Below, piece after piece: positions 5,940 through 6,982 of a stretch of DNA of 6,982 nucleotides. The position numbers and the translations under genes were made by a program. The notes under the pieces are model-generated. The model was given only the letters and a program-made list of their open reading frames with translations, was not told the origin of the DNA and did not search any database. The stretch is taken from positions 1 through 6,982 of the forward strand of contig JAEWNX010000462.1 of NCBI GenBank assembly GCA_023461135.1. The letters run 5' to 3'. The stretch's first letter is position 1. Each line of letters starts with the position of its first letter. This DNA comes from Pseudomonadota bacterium. GTDB taxonomy: Bacteria; Pseudomonadota; Alphaproteobacteria; Caulobacterales; Aquidulcibacteraceae.

Positions 5940-6488
5940 GTGTTGACACATTTGCGCATCTTCGTGGTGTCAGCCGCTACGCTCTGCGTGGCCGGCATCG
6001 GCCAAGCATCCGCGTTCTGGCCCTTCGCCGGGCCCGTGCGAATGAGCCTCGCGCCCGCTTACGGCGGCGTCTGCGAAGGCTGCGACCTCTCCGGCCGAAT
6101 CCTCGTCGGCGCGAAGATGTCCAACTCGGCTTTCGCGCGCAGCAACTTCACCGACGCCGTGCTCTCGCGCGCCGACGCGACAGGCTCGGATTTCGCGGAA
6201 GCCGATTTCACCGGCGCGGATTTGCGCCGCGCCAAGCTGATCGAAGCGACCTGCCCCCGCGCGACCTTCGAGAACGCGTCGCTGGCGAACGCCGATGCGC
6301 GGCGCGCGGACTTCCGCCACGCAGACTTCACGCACGCGAACGTAGCCGGCATGAACTTCGGCAGCGCCGACATCGCCGGCGCGGACCTGCGCAATGCGGA
6401 AGGGTTGACGCAAGCACAGTTGAACGCCGCTTGCGGTGATCGGCTGACGCGCCTGCCGCCCGGGATGCGCGTGCGGAGCTGCGACTAG
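5940..6488 (+). CDS. Secreted pentapeptide-repeat protein (copy 2)
   Basis: This is a 182-residue protein if started at GTG 5940; TTG at 5943 is the alternative. No ATG lies at a suitable place and the nearest GAGGG is 14 nt upstream, so the start is uncertain. A signal peptide (HLRIFVVSAATLCVAGIG, likely cut after ASA at 25) precedes FWPFAG. Pentapeptide repeats run from about 48 to 154 (CDLSG, SNFTD, SDFAE, ADFTG, ADLRR, ATFEN, ASLAN, ADFRH, ADFTH, MNFGS, ADIAG, ADLRN). The caps match copy 1: CEGCDL (C45, C48) in front and GLTQAQLNAACGDRLTRLPPG with C165 and C181 behind. An extra cysteine (C105) lies in the helix. The protein is predicted periplasmic, with a beta-helix fold and unknown ligand. 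Its stop is 10 bp from the stop of aspS on the other strand. Confidence 0.88.
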   Translation: MLTHLRIFVVSAATLCVAGIGQASAFWPFAGPVRMSLAPAYGGVCEGCDLSGRILVGAKMSNSAFARSNFTDAVLSRADATGSDFAEADFTGADLRRAKLIEATCPRATFENASLANADARRADFRHADFTHANVAGMNFGSADIAGADLRNAEGLTQAQLNAACGDRLTRLPPGMRVRSCD

Positions 6489-6498
6489 CGCCCGGGGT

Positions 6499-6982
6499 CT
6501 AACTCTTCGACTGTTGCACCACGCGGATGTGCAATTCTTTGAGCTGCTTGGGCGTCACTTCGCCCGGCGCGTTCATCATCAGATCCTGGGCCTGCTGGTT
6601 GAACGGGAAGACGATGACTTCGCGGATGTTGTCGACGCCGGCGAGCAACATGACGATCCGGTCCACGCCCGGCGCTGAGCCACCGTGCGGCGGCGCGCCG
6701 TAGCGGAATGCGTTCAACATGCCGCCGAACTTCTCTTCGACGACTTCGCGGCCGTAACCGGCGATCTCGAACGCCTTGATCATGATTTCCGGCTTGTGGT
6801 TCCGGATCGCGCCTGAGCTCAGTTCAACGCCGTTGCAGACGATGTCGTATTGGAACGCGGTGATCTTCTCGATCGTCGCACGGTCGCTCGGATCGAGGTT
6901 CAAGAACTTCGCGTGATCGTAGTTCGGCATCGAGAACGGGTTGTGCGAGAAGTCGATCTTCTTCTCTTCCTCGCTCCACTCG
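6499..6982 (-). CDS. aspS: Aspartyl-tRNA synthetase, C-terminal 160 residues (5' end outside window)
   Basis: The enzyme charges tRNA-Asp (or, in the non-discriminating form, also tRNA-Asn) with aspartate in the cytoplasm. The frame is open to the window edge, beginning [19 protein letters not shown], where HNPFSMP is typical of bacterial AspS. It then shows the conserved block [38 protein letters not shown] and the class II motif 3, [19 protein letters not shown], with its ATP-binding arginine. After this comes [19 protein letters not shown] with [17 protein letters not shown] near the end, ending in a TAG at 6501-6499. The catalytic core is intact over the visible part. An apparent ATG at 6930 is internal, not the start. 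The anticodon-binding domain and start lie beyond position 6982. Confidence 0.97.
   Translation of the reverse strand, partial: EWSEEEKKIDFSHNPFSMPNYDHAKFLNLDPSDRATIEKITAFQYDIVCNGVELSSGAIRNHKPEIMIKAFEIAGYGREVVEEKFGGMLNAFRYGAPPHGGSAPGVDRIVMLLAGVDNIREVIVFPFNQQAQDLMMNAPGEVTPKQLKELHIRVVQQSKS

Noticed and set aside
5943..5948. Perfect TTGACA, a possible -35 box
   Set aside because: It lies at the start codons of the second pentapeptide gene, and no TATAAT-like sequence lies about 17 bp downstream.
6489..6498. Possible terminator between the second pentapeptide gene and aspS
   Set aside because: The gap is only 10 bp (CGCCCGGGGT) with no real stem or T-tract.

Overview
The window is about 7 kb of GC-rich, densely coding DNA with no tRNA, rRNA, CRISPR array or transposase gene that I can see. 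The class II ribonucleotide reductase relative with its TSCPD domain, the AspS sequence, the tandem periplasmic pentapeptide proteins and the GCCGGC-type palindromes all suit an alphaproteobacterium. A Caulobacterales/Hyphomonadaceae-like lineage is my best guess, but only the class is reasonably supported.

Layout, left to right. Positions 1-2093 (+) hold the last 696 residues of a vitamin B12-dependent (NrdJ-type) ribonucleotide reductase homologue. Its C-terminal TSCPD domain looks normal, but the catalytic barrel is heavily degenerate and the expected active-site motifs cannot be found. A GC-rich palindromic repeat is embedded in frame between the two parts. Its stop codon overlaps the stop of a convergent gene, 2090-3178 (-), for an inner-membrane protein with a coiled-coil periplasmic domain. 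A roughly 130-bp spacer follows. Then come a possible 25-codon leader ORF (3311-3388, +) and an Arg-rich one-TM hypothetical protein (3388-3903, +), coupled through TAATG. This pair has two striking hairpins: one between a strong Shine-Dalgarno sequence and the leader start, the other inside the first codons of the second gene.

Convergent to that pair is an acyltransferase-3 family membrane protein (3971-5185, -). Divergent from the acyltransferase are two tandem secreted pentapeptide-repeat proteins (5330-5866 and 5940-6488, +), which share the same cysteine-containing caps and look like a duplication. The window ends in the C-terminal part of aspartyl-tRNA synthetase (6499-6982, -), convergent with the second pentapeptide gene and only 10 bp away.

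The genes do not form one pathway. AspS is housekeeping. The acyltransferase, the membrane coiled-coil protein and the pentapeptide proteins all point to the cell envelope, but nothing here proves they cooperate. The most interesting items are the apparently non-catalytic NrdJ relative and the structured leader in front of the 3388 gene.
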